DNA from: Hsuehochloa calcarea
Lineage: Eukaryota; Streptophyta; Magnoliopsida; Poales; Poaceae
NCBI GenBank assembly: GCA_036346395.1
Contig: CM070604.1
Span: 53,781,003-53,845,002 of the forward strand
DNA length: 64,000 nt
Direction: 5' to 3'
Under the pieces are notes generated by a model that was not told where the DNA came from, searched no databases, and worked only from the letters and a program-made list of their open reading frames with translations. Numbering within the stretch: the stretch's first letter is position 1; the number at the start of each line of letters is the position of its first letter. A program made the position numbers and the translations under genes. Shown here piece by piece: positions 12,599 through 23,739 of the stretch.

Positions 12599-13690
12599 TG
12601 TCAAATTGATTAGCGATTAATTTATAGCAAACGAAAATGTGCAATATAAACTCATTCTCCAACATTTGCATCTAAGGTTATTGAAATAAAAGTCTTCACT
12701 AGTTAAGTACCACGAGGTGGCATAGCGTAGCCATGCCTACTGCCACAACCATGATCCCTACCTCTCGACACCGATATCTATCTCAATTGAACAATCATGC
12801 AACCCAAATATAGGCATCATCTCATACAACACTTATTAACTTTGAAATACCGAACCGCAAATGCAATATTGCTTGACCCAAACCCCACCGCATCGTGAAC
12901 CGTGTGTAAATTTTATTTTTTAAGCCAATTAATTATCCTAACTCAAATTTTAGTGATTATTAGACCTAATTCAATTTTATTAAGTTACCACTCCTAAGTC
13001 AAATTTTAGTTCATTAGTTATAAGGGAAACCATTATTCAAAACTAAGATTTGCAGGGCAAGATCGATCATGTGCTCATACCAGTATTAGAGGAGGAGCCG
13101 CAGGTTGGAGGAGCTAGGGCAGGGAAGTGGCGCTTGGAGCGGTAGACACAACAAGTGATGAGGAGTTAGAGGCGAGGAAGTGGCGCGAGTTGGAGGAGCT
13201 AGGGCGGGAAGTGGCGTCTGAGCGGTGACACAAATGCAGATGAGGAGCTAGGGCAGAAAAATGGCGCCTGGAGCGGTAGACACAACGCAGTGCGGCTGAG
13301 GGATGTCTTTGTGTAATTAAAGAAGAGGAACGAACGAGCAGGCTATATTCGTTTCCAACTTTATCATATTTTATTAAGTGACCGTACTCCGTGTCTTCGA
13401 CTCTGGGTGTCTTGAGGAATGAAAGTAACATAATATATATATCATATATGATGATATGATCCATCTAGAAGTGAGGAATAAAGTGTGATCAAGAGTACCT
13501 GATAACCGATCGCACATCATCCTAAGTCCTGGCACCAACTTTCACGCTGGAAAATCCTCTGAAGAAATGTCCGTTTAGGAGAAGAACCCACGCTTTTTGT
13601 TGTTGCTTGGTCTTGCCTTCTTTCTTTCTTCCCATCTCTCTAGTCCTCTCTCCGTACCGGATTCAGCGCTGCAGACGAGCAGCGATTTCA
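12599..13690. other. Unassigned segment between the CACTA remnant and the BPA1-like gene
   Basis: No gene is recognised. From 13090 to 13290 there is a GC-rich imperfect repeat built around GGAGCTAGGGCAGGAAGTGGCG and GGAGCGGTAGACACAAC, about three copies. It may be a degenerate leader of the CACTA element, whose right end should lie near here but was not found. Confidence 0.4.
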
Positions 13691-13898
13691 GTCGGTAGCA
13701 AAATACTATAAAAATAATGAAATATCTACGATAATAATATTCATTATAGTGATTTTACTGTATTCTTAAGTGTTGTAGCATTTGATTTAGTCCGGTCAGT
13801 AGCAGAATACTGTAAAAACAGTGAAATATCTACAATAATAATATACATCGTAGTGATTTTACAGGATTATTAAGTGTTGTAGTATTTGATTTAGTCCG
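13691..13898. repeat. 104-bp tandem duplication upstream of the BPA1-like gene
   Basis: Two adjacent copies (13691-13794 and 13795-13898) share GTAGCAAAATACT and GTGTTGTAGCATTTGATTTA with scattered differences. They lie about 100 bp before the start codon of the broken gene, so they are in its promoter region. Confidence 0.75.
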
Positions 13899-15320
13899 TT
13901 CATTTTAGATCGAACGGCGCAAATCGCCTGGTACTGGTAGTCTTCCAACCGTTCTCTTCCTCCCTCGGCTGTTAACCAAGCTGTTCACGCGATGGCGGCG
14001 CCGGTGAGTGCCCCGCTTCCTTCTCCCCGCTTCCCTTCCTCTCTTTGTTTTTTCTTCGGGTAGTTGGTGTTACTGGATCTGGCCGGCCCAAGCGAGACGC
14101 CCTAGTGTTGGTGCGATTTCGTGTAGTCGAACTCCTTCGCTTCGTGAGTCCGTGGATTGCCGCGGTTTGTGAGATAAGCTTTGCTGCTTATTAGGGCTAG
14201 GGTTTGGTTAGATCTTGGGGGGTGATCAGTGTATACTCATTCATATGCTGTGATCTTGATGCGCAAACCATCGCAATTTGGAACTGGAAGCAAGCAAGCA
14301 TGCGTGTCTCTCTATGCAACACGGGATTTAAACTCGGTACTCGTGAACGGCGAGTGTTGTGGAATAGCTGAAGAGGATCGCTGGATAGATGCGAACATTA
14401 ATAAGCTTAAGCTTATACCAGTTGATGTGTGTTTACGGTTGTAACTGGATCTAGGGCATTGAGTTTAAGTAATTATTGGGTGGTGCAAATTCATATGACT
14501 TTTCTTGGCTGAAATGTGGAATCATGCTTAGAATATAGGCTATGAAAGCTGTTTACTAGTGATTCTGACTTGAAACATCAAAGATTTGTACCTTGAAATC
14601 CTGATTTTGTTCAGAGTTTGGACTACCTTACGCTTGTTTCCTTAGCTAGTTCGTTGGGTTTAACGGTACCAGTCCGCTTTGTGAGGTAGGTTGTGTGTCG
14701 CTCTCTCGACAAAGTTGGCGCCTGTCTGGTTTAGGTTAACATTAGATTTCTCTTCATAGTAAGCATGTGAGTTAGGGCAAAATAGCCGGCCGGTTTGTTG
14801 TTGGGCCTAAATTGCCCAAAAGCTTTACTTCCATGTAGAAGCTCAAGCTGATTGGGGTGGCTCACAGTCACAGAGCTTTGTAAGTTTGTGAGTGCTGCAA
14901 GCCCCCTAAGCCGGCTTACTCGATGATCCTGGTTTATGAGTGATAAAAGCTTGACATATTCAATAAGCTTAACTGACATTTTAGGAAAACCATGTATGCA
15001 TGGCTTAAGCTTCTCCATATAAGTGGGTTGTTGCTTCTCATTTAATTCTACCTGTTTGGCTATGGTTTACGTTTATATGAGTGAAAAGCTCAAGCTTGAA
15101 CAAGGTAAGTAAGTAGGTCAAGTGAAGCCCCACTTAAATGTTTTTTTGCTTGCTGATGTGTCACCATATGCATTGATCTCAGTAATTGTTGTGTGCTGTT
15201 GACTTTGTTGGATGTTTGCTTCCCTGCTTTATTTCCTAATATACTCATTCCGAAACTTTAATGTTTTATTCATTACAGGTGAGGACTGTGAAGATTACCA
15301 ATGTCTCTCTGAGTGCAACT

Positions 15321-15869
15321 GGATTTTTTTTTAAAAATAATATTTTTTAAAATTACAAAACTAGGGAGTCGACAAAAAAATATACAAAACTAGGTCCCCG
15401 TCGCCAGTTGTACTGGCAGATAGGCTCCTATCGCTAGTTCAACTGGCGATAGGAAGTTGAACGTGCTCCTGTTGCCAGTTGAACTACGATCAGATTATTT
15501 CGCCAGTTGATAGTCGACCACAATGGTCTATAGCTTCGACCAGATTATTTTAACCATACTAGTCTATACCTTCGACTACATTGGTCTATGACTTCGACCA
15601 GATTACTTCGACCATACTGATCTATGCCTTTGACCACATTGGTCTATGGCTTCGACCAGATTATTTCGATCATGCTAGTCTATGCCTTCGACCACACTGG
15701 TATAAATGTTTAACTTTCTGTCGCCAGTGCCACAGGGTTTCTGTCGCCAATTGAGTATTGAACTGTCGTCAGTTCAACCGACGATAGGAACCAATTTTTG
15801 TAATTTTTTGGGCTGGCTATTTATTTTTTGTAATTTTATTTTAAAACAATATTATTTTTTAAAAAATTC
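15321..15869. mobile_element. Mutator-like MITE inside the RRM exon
   Basis: The element has A/T-rich terminal inverted repeats of about 40 bp (left GGATTTTTTTTTAAAAATAA, right complement GAATTTTTTAAAAAATAATA). It is flanked by a 9-bp target duplication with one mismatch, AGTGCAACT (15312-15320) and AGTGCAATT (15870-15878). A 9-bp duplication is the hallmark of the Mutator superfamily. It has no coding capacity. The interior holds inverted motifs of the form CGCCAGTTGAACTGGCGATA and a 58-bp tandem array. Confidence 0.75.
15514..15702. repeat. 58-bp tandem array inside the Mutator-like MITE
   Basis: The phrase TTGGTCTATGGCTTCGACCA recurs at about 15522, 15580, 15638 and 15696, exactly 58 bp apart, giving a little over three copies. 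Confidence 0.85.
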
Positions 15870-17572
15870 AGTGCAATTGTGCAAGACATTAAGGAGTTCT
15901 TTTCCTTTTCAGGAGACATTGAACATCTGGAGGTACAAAGGTTCGTAAAATTTGCAATGTGTACCCAAGAAGATTGTAATTTTTTTTTTGCTTTTCCAAG
16001 ACGGCCTTTTACCGAGCATTCTCAGATATTCTGATGCTGTATCATGGTTCCTATACTTATCATCTCAGTTTGGAAGTATCTACATTTTGACATGCTTAAT
16101 GTTTTGTAAAGTCCAGCTTCTGTTGCAAGTTGTCAATTTATAATTTCCTTGTTAATCCTTATGTTTGCTGATGATGGTCGGTCACCTTGGAGCTTCTACC
16201 AGATGCTTTTGCCAAAAAAACGAAAGCAAAAACGAGGAGGATTTTTTAGCAGCATTTCCATTTTTCATAGGGATTTGACATCCTTGCAATATTGTTTTGT
16301 TCTAGAAAAATTATATCTGAGATGGCATTCTATTTCATTGTAAACAACAATAGTTGATCTTTCTGTCATCATCGCACCGGCTCCAGAATATCAACCTCCC
16401 CCAACTGCCTCTGCTCCACCAATGGTATGCGATGTTTCGATTTTGTACGTTTACCTATTTACTTTTTTTAGTATGTTGCTTGAGTGGGGTTGCATCCTGA
16501 ATTGAACATGTCACGTATGATTATTCTGCTTGCATGTATCATGTATGTGGATACGGAAATGTATGTTTTTTGTTTAATTTCATTGAAACCGTACCACTGT
16601 GGTTTTGTTGGATATCATGTACTTTCGCATATTCCTGTTTCTTAACCATAAATGAAATTGATAGTTGCAGTGTAGGTTCATACCTTGTCTAGTTGACAAA
16701 TGACAAGCAAAACCTGTGACAATTTCCTTAGGTTCCAACAGTAGGTGGTCTTCTTGATAAACTAGTTTTGAAGGCACACTCAATAAGAAGTTTGGCAGCG
16801 CCCTATCAGCGTCAAACTAGAATATACTGGGATTCTGCTTTGCTTAGAATTAAGATCCTTCATGCCAAATATTATGGTCAACTGCATGTATATGTCTCTT
16901 TAACATCCAGATGCTCCAACTTTTGAGTCATGTAGTGCTAGAGTTGCGCTGGTGTTCATGCACCTGAGCTAGGTTTATGTTTCTCCATAGGTGCACTGGC
17001 AATGAAAAATGCATTAATTCCTTATTTTAGCAGTAACATAGGCACCACAGTTGCAGTATTTTGTTTTAATCTTATGGATAATACGAATCGAATGTTATAT
17101 TCCGTTTTCAGATGGGTGGAATCAGAGTCCCAGTCGGTGGAGACAATGCTGTCCACAAGGCTGAGGATGTTGTCAGTACTATGCTTGCTAAGGGCTTCGT
17201 CCTGGGCAAAGACGCCATTGGCAAGGCAAAAGCTTTCGATGAGGAGCATGGCTTCACATCCACTGCTGGTGCCAAGGTGGCCTCCATTGACAAGAAGATT
17301 GGGCTTAGCGAGAAGATCACTATGGGCACTTCCATGGCCAATGAGAAGGTCAAGGAGATGGATAAGAAGTTCCAGGTGTCTGACAAGACTTAAGTCTGCA
17401 TTCGCTGCTGCTGAACAGAAGGCGGGCAGCGCTGGGTCTGCTATCATGAAGAACCGATATGTCTTCACCGGGGTGTCGTGGGTCACCAATGCGTTCAACA
17501 AAGTTGCCAAGTCCGCCACCGATGTCGGGACAATGACAAAGGAGAAGATGTCAGCTGAGCAGCAGCAGAGGA

Positions 17573-18368
17573 CGATGAGAACAATGCGGGTTCCGATCTT
17601 CCGATAGAATGATACGTCGATTCGTGAAGGTATGACTTTGATGATGCAGACTTCTAACCGATCACGACCAAAACATTAAGCAATGGCTAAACCATACTCC
17701 GAGTCGTTATCAGCCGTGTCAAGAACGCGGTTGACCTGAACACGAGGTTTAATTTCTAGAGCAATCGAAGAACATGTAAGAATAAGATAAGAAGCAATTT
17801 GAAATTGCAAATAGGATTGAAATATTTGACCTGAACACGAGGTTCAATTCCTACGAGCAATCGAAGAACATGCAAGAATAAGATAAGAAGCAATTTGAAA
17901 TTGCAAATAGGATTGAAATATTTGATAAAATTGAGATTCTAGAGTGGTATTATGGTTGATCTAATCGACACAAGTCAACACATGAAGTTGTAATGAAGTT
18001 AACTCTTAATTAAACAAAATTCAAAGAAACTAGAGGAGTGCGACCATCTTAAATAATGGGAGCACATAGCTAGGAGAGAAGGGGTGATACTGTTTATGTG
18101 AATAGTATGATCGTGAACAGTGCGACCCAAGAGAGGGGGCGTCTAGGGAGGTTGTTGGCCCATATAACCTAAAGTGGTGGCTGTCATGTGGGCTCAATGA
18201 TTGATACAAGGCCTTCGGCCCAAAGTGAGGTGGCGCAGCACCATATATAAGTGAAGCAAATTCGTCGGCCCGTTGGAGTAGAGTTTGACGCAGCCGAATC
18301 GATGGAAGTAGAGTAGCCCGGTTGGAGGTGGAGTAGCGGTCGTATCCGGAGGGTTGATGTCCTCTTCA
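17573..18368 (-). repeat. 3' LTR of the gypsy element, with a 95-bp internal duplication
   Basis: This LTR matches 21197-21905 over its length. It carries an extra tandem unit: 17733-17827 is repeated as 17828-17922, both starting GACCTGAACACGAGGTT. That explains nearly all of the length difference between the two LTRs. The minus-strand start is at 18368. Confidence 0.85.
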
Positions 18369-18541
18369 TCTTCCCCTTCTTGCATTTGAGTCGTCCTCGA
18401 CTCAAGCTCATCGTCCATTTTAAGAAAAACTTGAAAACTTGTAGCAATGCATGCTCATCTTTTTGTAAAATATTAGCTACAAAAGGTGGCAAATTAATAG
18501 AGAAAACTTTACAATTTAAAGGTGAGTGTGCATACATCAAA

Positions 18542-19330
18542 TCAGTGGAGGTACATTTTCTTATAGCATTCAGTTTGTAACTCAATTTGGAAGTATATAA
18601 TAGAATTATTCATCGCCCTTTTATGACGAAACGTGGTCCTCAACGTTTGTAAGTTAATGGGTAGAACAACAATTGATTTCAAAGTCAAGTTATTAATATA
18701 ATCATATTTCAATCGAACAAGAGCAAAATCATCTAGTAATGGTGAAAAGATTTTTAAGTTCGTCCATACCGCAACAACATTATGCAGATTGTTAATACTG
18801 GATAGTGCAATAAAAGATGAACACATAGGCATTGAATGATCAATAAATTTTATTTTCCTCCCATAACGAACACGATTCATCACAAAAGAATTGTTGTTCA
18901 AAACAACAAGCTTCAATTCATCCATGTTAGCACAAGTTATGCATATTTGATATACAAGAAATTGATTGTCTACAACATAATCTCTAATCAAATTAAACTT
19001 ATATCCAGGGGTGTAGGCACTAAACAATGATTTTGAACATGTAATTGCAGAAACTTTCTCCGTAACATATGCCAATTTCATAGGTGGATCTAATATAATG
19101 TAACATAAAGAACCAGCAAGAGAAATCCCAGTTAAAACTTTTTTATATCTAACCAATTTCACATGATCATTATATGCTACTAACTCATCACATGAAGTAC
19201 CCACAACAGCAGGCCATTCAATTATTTCATCACATGGTGCACTCAAGTTAGCAAGTAAATCAACAATTTTATCATATAGTGCACTCAATTTACCAGGCAA
19301 ATCAATCAAATTATCACATGATTCATGCAA
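18542..19330 (-). CDS. Open reading frame of the gypsy element, 262 codons, function unknown
   Basis: A continuous 262-codon frame starts at 19330 and stops at 18542 on the minus strand, downstream of gag in the same element. Its first part has a loose repeat of CDNLIDLPGKLSALYDKIVD, CDEIIEWP and CDELVAYN. The remainder is rich in hydrophobic and asparagine residues. I see no protease, integrase or reverse-transcriptase motif. Position suggests a degenerate piece of the region that follows gag in grass gypsy polyproteins, but this is inference. It is unlikely to be a host gene. Length without a stop is unusual in an element where gag is broken. Confidence 0.35.
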   Translation of the reverse strand: MHESCDNLIDLPGKLSALYDKIVDLLANLSAPCDEIIEWPAVVGTSCDELVAYNDHVKLVRYKKVLTGISLAGSLCYIILDPPMKLAYVTEKVSAITCSKSLFSAYTPGYKFNLIRDYVVDNQFLVYQICITCANMDELKLVVLNNNSFVMNRVRYGRKIKFIDHSMPMCSSFIALSSINNLHNVVAVWTNLKIFSPLLDDFALVRLKYDYINNLTLKSIVVLPINLQTLRTTFRHKRAMNNSIIYFQIELQTECYKKMYLH

Positions 19331-19441
19331 ATTCTTAATAATATCAGATTATGTAGCTAGGGAATTAATATCTACCTTTTCAACACCAGGTTCCTCCACC
19401 TCATGTGATGCAATAGTTTCTACAAGAATCTGATTTTCCCT

Positions 19442-20466
19442 TTATTCAATGATACTAGGCGTGAAATCATGGGTATTGATTTCAGATTGAGTGTTCAAAT
19501 CAGTACATTTGGTATTACCTTGTAGGCTCAACTCAGACAATATCGGTACTGGAGGCGGTGAGTAGTCATAAGATTTCCCTTCTTTTTCTTGCTTCAGCTC
19601 AATTACCAATGAGTGAGTTTCAATTGCCAATGAGCGAGTCAATGATGCAAGGCAGTGAGACAGAGTGGCACTCACAGCAGCAGGTGCAGTAATCATAATA
19701 GGTGCAGCAACAGAAGAAGCAACTGAAGATGATCTCGATGTGGAGCTGTACACCATGGGCTTGTTTGTTTCATGTACCCGTGAAGGTGTAGTGGAGGTAG
19801 ACGAAAATACACGACTAGTCTTGGTTTGTCGTCCATGTATTTCATTTTCAGCTTTGCAAGCAAGACGAAACAAACGAGTGATATAATTGTATTCTTTATA
19901 ATCAACCATGTCTTGAATTTTACGGTTTAAACCTCTAAAAAATATAGCCATCTTAGCATCTTCAGTTTCATCTAAATCACAACGCAACAAACCAGTTTAC
20001 AATTCTTGATAATAATCCTCTACAGAACTACTACCTTATCTTAAGCGTTGTAATTTATTAAGCAATTCACGAGAATAATAGGAAGGTACAAATCTATGTC
20101 TCATTGCTCTCTTCAAAGCATTCCATGTTCTAGGTATGTTCTGATTAGTATGACAATATTCACTCCACTAAATAGATGCAAAATCAGTAAACTCACGGGT
20201 AACAGCCCTAGCTTTCAGATGATCAGGAAATTCATGACATGCAAATAATTATTGTACAACTAATTTCCATGTGAGATAAGCATCAGGATCATAATTCCCA
20301 GCAAAAGTAAGTTTAATTTTACTAGACGTACTATCACGAACATATACCTCCCGTAGTGGACGATCTTGTCTCAAGCGTTCATCTTCCTCGTGGACTTTCT
20401 TGTTCTCCCGTTCAATGGCTCAAAGAAGACGTGGATCTATCTGGTAATTATCTCGTGAGCCTGCCA
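19442..20466 (-). pseudogene. gag pseudogene of the gypsy element
   Basis: From the start codon at 20466 the minus strand reads MAGSRDNYQIDPRLL and then hits a stop. It goes on through AIERENKKVHEEDERLRQDR, LTFAGNYDPDAYLTWKL and WNALKRAMRHRFVPSYYSR to AKMAIFFRGLNRKIQDMVDY. This is the retrotransposon gag (capsid-type) region of grass gypsy elements. Gag proteins package the element RNA. Several in-frame stops lie between 20466 and 19990; the part from 19990 to 19442 is open. The tail is rich in Ser, Thr and Ala. No CCHC zinc knuckle was seen. Confidence 0.75.
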
Positions 20467-21196
20467 TAGATAGTAGAAAAACAAGAAAATAAATCACAAG
20501 TATATGTTCCTATCAACTACTAGGTTCTGGAGGCTCAAAGTCACTTACACTCAAGCTAATACCAAGTTCTTACCAAGCAAAACAGTTGATGCAATCGGTG
20601 GCTTGTTCGTGGTAACTTGACTCAAATGATGAATAAAGCGATTGCAAGGGCTGGTTCGACGTGATCTACCCGGTTAGTAGGAAGTGGAGCTTGGACAGAC
20701 TTTAAAATATGTAGCAAATGATTACAATCAGTTAATTTCAGAAATTGTATAGAATTGAATCATACTTTGTATCTAGCTCGTAGCCTATGTTGCTGATCAA
20801 CCAAGGATGGAAGAAGGCTAAAGCAAGTGTATAACAATGTATAGGAGTGCTAGACACAAGATAATTCAATAGAATGCAATCTGGAATTGAAAAGCACAAG
20901 GATTGACCCAAATATGAAAACTGAATATTTCTACCTACTGGATAGTACGTTGGACTTTTGGCCGTAAATTTTTGTTAGATGCCTCTTTTTCGATGATTCT
21001 TTTTTTTTATGTGCTTCCCGACGCAAATTTAATTTAGTAAACCAAAACTAACAGATTGAAAAACACAAACATGGTTTGGACAGCGGAAATTAACTCTTTT
21101 TGTAGGGCAATTTTTCTAGACCATGGGAAATAAAATCCAATATACTAACTAGGGATACAAGAAATCCTACCGGTCAACGTAAGCTTTGATACCACC

Positions 21197-21905
21197 TGAT
21201 GAGAATAATGAGTGTCCCGATCTTCCGATAGGTTGATACGTCGATTTGTGGATATACGACTTTGACGATGCATGCTTCTAACGGATCACGACCAGAACAC
21301 CAAACAATCGCTAAACCACACTCCGAGTCGTTATCAACCGTGTAAAGAAAGCAGTTGACCTGAACACGAGGTTCAATTCCTGTGAGCAATCGAAGAACAC
21401 GCAAGAGCAAGATAATTCACAATCTGAAATTACAAATAGGATTGGAATATTTGATAAAATTAGGATTCTAAAGCGGTATTATGGTTAGTCTAATCGACAC
21501 AAGCTAATACACAAAGTTGCAATGAAGCTAACTTTTAATTAAACAAAATCATTGAAAACTAGAGGGGTGCGGCCACCTTAAGTAGAGGAGGGAGAGCCGC
21601 ACATAGCTAAGAGATAAAATAGTGGTACTATTTATGTACTGTTCATATGAACATTATGGACATGAACAGTGCAGCCCAAAAGAGGCGGCGGCCGGGGAGG
21701 TGGTCGGCCCAATAACCTAAAGTGGTGGCTGTCCTTTGGGCCCAATGATTGATACAAGGTCCTTGACCCAAAGTGAGGTGGCGCAGCACCATGTATAAGT
21801 GAAGCAAATTCGCCAGCCTGTTTGACGTAGCCGAATCGATAGAAATAGAGTAGCCCAGTTGAAGGTGGAGTAGTGATCGTATCCGAAGGGTTGATGTCCT
21901 CGTTA
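21197..21905 (-). repeat. 5' LTR of the gypsy element
   Basis: Direct repeat of 17573-18368. It begins TGATGAGAATAATG on the plus strand right after the primer-site complement, and ends in CCTCGTTA where the partner has CCTCTTCA. Confidence 0.85.
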
Positions 21906-22502
21906 AAAGGGTTCTGGTCCTTCTGGGGGGGACACCCGTACACACCCATCCATTGATTAGTTGCCGTGCTGTTATCTGCTTCAACGTGTTGTATCGGTGG
22001 ATGCATGTAAAAAATAGATATAGAACAGATCAAACCCTCCTACCATATGTCCAATCCTCCTCTTGCGAACTTTCGCCTCGCAGGAATTTTGTTTTCTGGT
22101 GAAGCAGGAAACACGCTGGTGATCACAATGTATTCTGGGGGTTTATATGGTTTGATGTTCAAACTGGTACTTGTTGGAATTGGCATGCACCTTTGGTAAA
22201 GATGTGGAAAGTTGCTTTGATAATATGCTGGTCTTGTTTCCTGGAATTGTTTGTGGTGTTCGGCCGAATCAGCATGTTCTTGGCTCGGTTCAATCATCAC
22301 TGTCAGTGATGACCCGGGTTCATCCCCGGCAACGACGAACTGTTATGGCAGCGGTAGGAGAGCTAAGTTACTGCTCTGGCTCTGATACCATATTATGAAT
22401 AATGTGTGTATATTCAAGAGGACCTAATGGGCAATATATATCGGGAGTAAAAAGGGGTTACCATATACAGATAAGAAAATATAAAAGAATCATATTCTAA
22501 CG
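21906..22502 (-). mobile_element. Truncated copia element: 5' LTR and start of the interior
   Basis: The sequence GGCTCTGATACCA (22378-22390) is the complement of a tRNA-Met primer site. It is followed by TATTATGAATAATGTGTG, an LTR that ends TATTCTAACG at 22502. This LTR resembles those of the copia element at 52643-57570. The interior part (21906-22377) stops where the gypsy LTR begins at 21905, so most of the element has been lost. No clear coding sequence remains. Confidence 0.65.
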
Positions 22503-23739
22503 AGAACAAGTCAGTGTCACTGTATTTCTTAAGAAAACCTCAAGCCACGACATAGATGATTTTTTTTTTCTTCTTCTTCCAATTAAGCTTGAACATAGAT
22601 GATGTTGCTATTGTTGTGGTCACAAGAAGAGTAGCTTATCACTCCTTGTCCACCACTAAAAGTGTCAGCTCAAGCTACCATGTTGCAAGCTACCAACGTA
22701 CGCTAGCTTGTCCCTTTGAGATCAGCAGCATCATGTGTTGGATGCGGACAAGCCTCTTGTTCCTCCATTGCCTTCATCCACAATCAACTAGCTAGCTAGC
22801 AACTTACTCAAGTCCACTGTACTCTGTTATCGCCACACAAGGGGAGAAATGCTTCTTAATCCAACAATTAATCAAGTGTCTCACTGACCCCTTAAATCAG
22901 TTTGCTCAAGCTGAAATGTTTTGAACAGATTTTGTGCCCCAATAGGAATCAAGGACTGTTTCTAGTCATGGGTGGTATATATTTTGGTGCACATCATTGT
23001 CATGCCACTGTGTCTGTCTTATGGCTTCCCATGCTTCTCAACTATGCATTTGACCAAGGCTTCTGCCTAAAAAAGAGAAGAGTGTATGATCTCAAGGATC
23101 AAATTCTGAAGCCACACTGTTCATTGGCTGCAGTTCAGTTGATAACATTATTTACTTGCTAGTTCGAGTCTCCTATTGTGACTTGTGATTAACGGTTTTC
23201 TCATCTGTGCCGTGCACACGTGCTTCTGCTGAGGTACTAGTGTAACAGATGCAATTGATAGAGATGCTATCCTTAATACCGCAGAATTAGGACCTCCTCC
23301 CTAACAAAAAGTGCCTAACAGAAGCACCTCACCGGACTCCCAACGATTTCAGTATAGCAAGCAACCATAAACTACTCACATTTCAAGTTTCAACTCTAAC
23401 ATCCTGTGCTTACAAGTACAGGAACTAAGATGTGATAAGGACAATCAACTCTAACATCCTGAGGACAAATGAAATAACCGAAAATGAGTACGGAGCAATT
23501 ATATAGATGCAAGGCTTACCAAAGGAGTGGTCTTATGATTATTTTAGTACAAAACATGTTTTGCTCAAGTACTATAATTATTTTTCAAACCTTTGACTTA
23601 GCTATTTCTAACTTCAAACCAAAGTGTTGATTATAAGCAAGTTTCATCATAAAGCAAGGTTCCATCCACCTATTTCATTGGTACAACGAGTTTTACGTTA
23701 ACAAGTCTCCATCCATATTTTATTAAAACTCACCAAGTG
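22503..23739. other. Stretch with no recognised gene
   Basis: I see no conserved protein, RNA gene or delimited transposon here. Short open frames (for example 22902-23162) have no recognisable features. Confidence 0.5.

Larger units (their letters stand above)
1322..12600 (-). mobile_element. Large CACTA (En/Spm) element, left end intact, right end not found
   Basis: The left end is CACTACTACAGAAAA at 1322, followed by inverted copies of a CACAGACGGTT motif, the standard CACTA terminal layout. On the minus strand come remnants of the two CACTA genes. TNP2 transposase runs from about 12598 down to 7531, and a second gene ending in an Ulp1-like protease domain runs from about 4787 down to 2343. 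No TAGTAGTG end was found to the right of 12600. A short run of the same terminal motif sits in the middle, at 7210-7262. So this may be one element with a lost right end, or two related elements fused. All reading frames are broken, so it is not autonomous now. Solo LTR A is nested in the TNP2 gene. Confidence 0.8.
13992..17572 (+). pseudogene. BPA1-like RRM protein gene (binding partner of ACD11 family), broken
   Basis: Plant proteins of this family have an N-terminal RRM and a conserved C-terminal part; Arabidopsis BPA1 binds the sphingolipid-transfer protein ACD11. Exon 1 (13992-14003) codes MAAP and has a GTGAGT donor. Exon 2 starts at 15279 with VRTVKITNVSLSAT and, after a 549-bp transposon, resumes at 15879 with VQDIKEFFSFSGDIEHLEVQ. 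The next RRM exon is not recognisable, though traces occur near 16160-16210. The end of the RRM (TIVDLSVIIAPAPEYQPPP) lies at 16346-16424. The last exon starts at 17112 with MGGIRVPVGGDNAVHKAEDV. An extra T near 17393 creates a stop; the other frame continues with SAFAAAEQKAGSAGSAIMKN. A gypsy element replaces the 3' end at 17573. Confidence 0.75.
17573..21905 (-). mobile_element. Non-autonomous Ty3/gypsy-like retrotransposon with gag only
   Basis: Two direct repeats form the LTRs. The left one (17573-18368, 3' LTR in the minus orientation) has 796 bp and the right one (21197-21905, 5' LTR) has 709 bp. Next to the right LTR is GCTTTGATACCACC (21183-21196), the complement of a tRNA-Met-type primer site. 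Next to the left LTR is TCTTCCCCTTCTT (18369-18381), the complement of a polypurine tract. The interior has a broken gag and another open frame, but no protease, integrase or reverse transcriptase. It cuts off the last exon of the BPA1-like gene. No perfect target duplication was found (AGAGG on the left, AAAGG on the right), so the outer ends may be rearranged. Confidence 0.8.

Noticed and set aside
17002..17607. A single 201-codon gene on the plus strand
   Set aside because: Its first part is intron and out-of-frame sequence. Only its end matches the BPA1-like family, after the extra T near 17393, so it is part of the pseudogene.
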